From NCBI GenBank assembly GCA_900100325.1, contig LT629697.1, positions 1,054,001 to 1,118,000 on the forward strand: DNA of 64,000 nt. The letters run 5' to 3'. A program made the translations under genes and the position numbers. The notes under the pieces were generated by a model. That model saw only the letters and a list, made by a program, of their open reading frames with translations, had not been told where the DNA came from and searched no databases. This DNA is from Frankineae bacterium MT45. GTDB lineage: Bacteria; Actinomycetota; Actinomycetes; Mycobacteriales; Jatrophihabitantaceae. Within the stretch, counting starts at the first letter, position 1, and each line of letters opens with the position of its first letter. Positions 63,285 through 64,000 of the stretch are shown here, piece after piece.

Positions 63285-64000
63285 GTGACGCTGCATATCT
63301 ACGACTCCGCCACCAGGAGTCTGCGACGGTTCGAACCCATCGAAGCTGGCAAGGCGTCCATCTATCTCTGTGGTCTCACTGTCCAGGCGCCCCCGCATAT
63401 CGGACATATGCGCTCGTCGGTGAACTTCGACATCCTGCGCCGCTGGCTCGCGCACACCGGTCACGAGGTGACGTTCATCCGCAACGTCACCGATATCGAC
63501 GACAAGATCTTGGCCAAGTCCGGCGACGCCGGCGTCGAGTGGTGGGCCTGGGCGTACGAGAACGAGCGCGCCGTCATCGCGGCCTATGACGCTCTGGGAT
63601 GCCTGCCAGCCACCTACGAGCCGCGAGCCACCGGCCACATCACCGAGATGATCGAGCTCATGCAGCGCCTGATCGAGCGGGGCCACGCCTACGCGGTCGG
63701 CGGCGACGTGTACTTCGACGTCCGCTCCTTCCCCGACTACGGTGCCCTCTCCGGCCAGAAGATCGACGAGATGCACCCGGCCGCCGACAGCGCCGAGACG
63801 CATAAGCGCGATCCTCGCGACTTCGCGCTCTGGAAGGCGGCCAAGGCCGACGAACCGGCCACCGCCTCCTGGCCGACGCCGTGGGGACGAGGGCGCCCGG
63901 GATGGCATCTGGAGTGCTCGGCGATGGTCGGCCGCTACCTCGGCCCCGCCTTCGACATCCACGGCGGGGGACTGGACCTCATCTTCCCGCACCACGAGAA
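63285..64000 (+). CDS. cysS: Cysteinyl-tRNA synthetase (partial, 3' end off window)
   Basis: The first about 238 residues of a class I synthetase. It opens [20 protein letters not shown]. The zinc ligand Cys29 is in YLCGLTVQ and the ATP-binding HIGH sequence is at residues 38-41. [10 protein letters not shown], the [11 protein letters not shown] segment and GWHLECSAM with the second zinc cysteine follow. GTG 63285 fits the family N-terminus. In mycobacteria cysS directly follows ispF; here about 13.7 kb intervene. The mycothiol ligase paralogue mshC is unlikely because the family's CysS-specific order from carD is conserved. Confidence 0.93.
   Translation, partial: MTLHIYDSATRSLRRFEPIEAGKASIYLCGLTVQAPPHIGHMRSSVNFDILRRWLAHTGHEVTFIRNVTDIDDKILAKSGDAGVEWWAWAYENERAVIAAYDALGCLPATYEPRATGHITEMIELMQRLIERGHAYAVGGDVYFDVRSFPDYGALSGQKIDEMHPAADSAETHKRDPRDFALWKAAKADEPATASWPTPWGRGRPGWHLECSAMVGRYLGPAFDIHGGGLDLIFPHHE

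Noticed and set aside
63129..63995. Minus-strand frame opposite the lipoprotein and cysS
   Set aside because: cysS has HIGH and zinc motifs on the plus strand; the opposite frame has no support.

Overview
The window is high-GC actinobacterial chromosome. The gene order matches the conserved block of Mycobacterium and its Frankia-like relatives: metalloprotease-tilS-hpt-ftsH-folE-folP-folB-folK-DUF3180, then panC-nadB-nadC-coaX-lysS-lsr2-panD-clpC, then mutY-disA-radA-lipoprotein-carD-ispD-ispF, and finally cysS. No rRNA, tRNA, CRISPR array, transposase or integrase was recognised. The exact genus cannot be read from the window; a member of the Frankia/Jatrophihabitans neighbourhood is an inference.

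Region by region. 1-5.65 kb: a long coiled-coil membrane protein running off the left edge, a zincin-type metalloprotease, tilS and hpt. 5.87-14.6 kb: ftsH and the folate operon, which carries a membrane-anchored carbohydrate-binding-like protein and a single ORF fusing an acyltransferase-3 domain to dihydropteroate synthase (FolP). 14.6-20.4 kb: an accessory patch with an AurF-like diiron oxygenase, a fatty acid hydroxylase, two TetR regulators (one with a clear palindromic operator), a small MazG-like protein and a DUF222/HNH protein. 20.8-26 kb: overlapping panC-nadB-nadC and coaX, for CoA and NAD synthesis. 26-36 kb: minus-strand accessory genes, namely a methyltransferase, an acyltransferase, a 1463-residue secreted radical-copper-oxidase-like protein with a triplicated domain, and an ABC exporter coupled to a two-component system. 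36-43 kb: lysS, lsr2, panD, clpC and mutY, with an array of seven related hairpins between clpC and mutY. 43-49.5 kb: disA, radA, carD, ispD and ispF.

The most unusual region is 49.6-61.4 kb, a compact type VII (ESX-like) secretion island between ispF and cysS, which are normally close together. A minus-strand operon encodes a three-P-loop EccC, an EccD, a MinD-like protein that has lost both P-loop lysines, a DUF6177-like protein and two small proteins. A divergent plus-strand operon encodes three small helical WXG100-like proteins, then a 674-residue effector with an R-S-E ADP-ribosyltransferase C-terminus, then an overlapping 130-residue likely immunity gene. EccB, EccE and mycosin were not found.

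Many genes start exactly 6-7 nt after a TANNNT box with no Shine-Dalgarno sequence. This points to frequent leaderless transcription.
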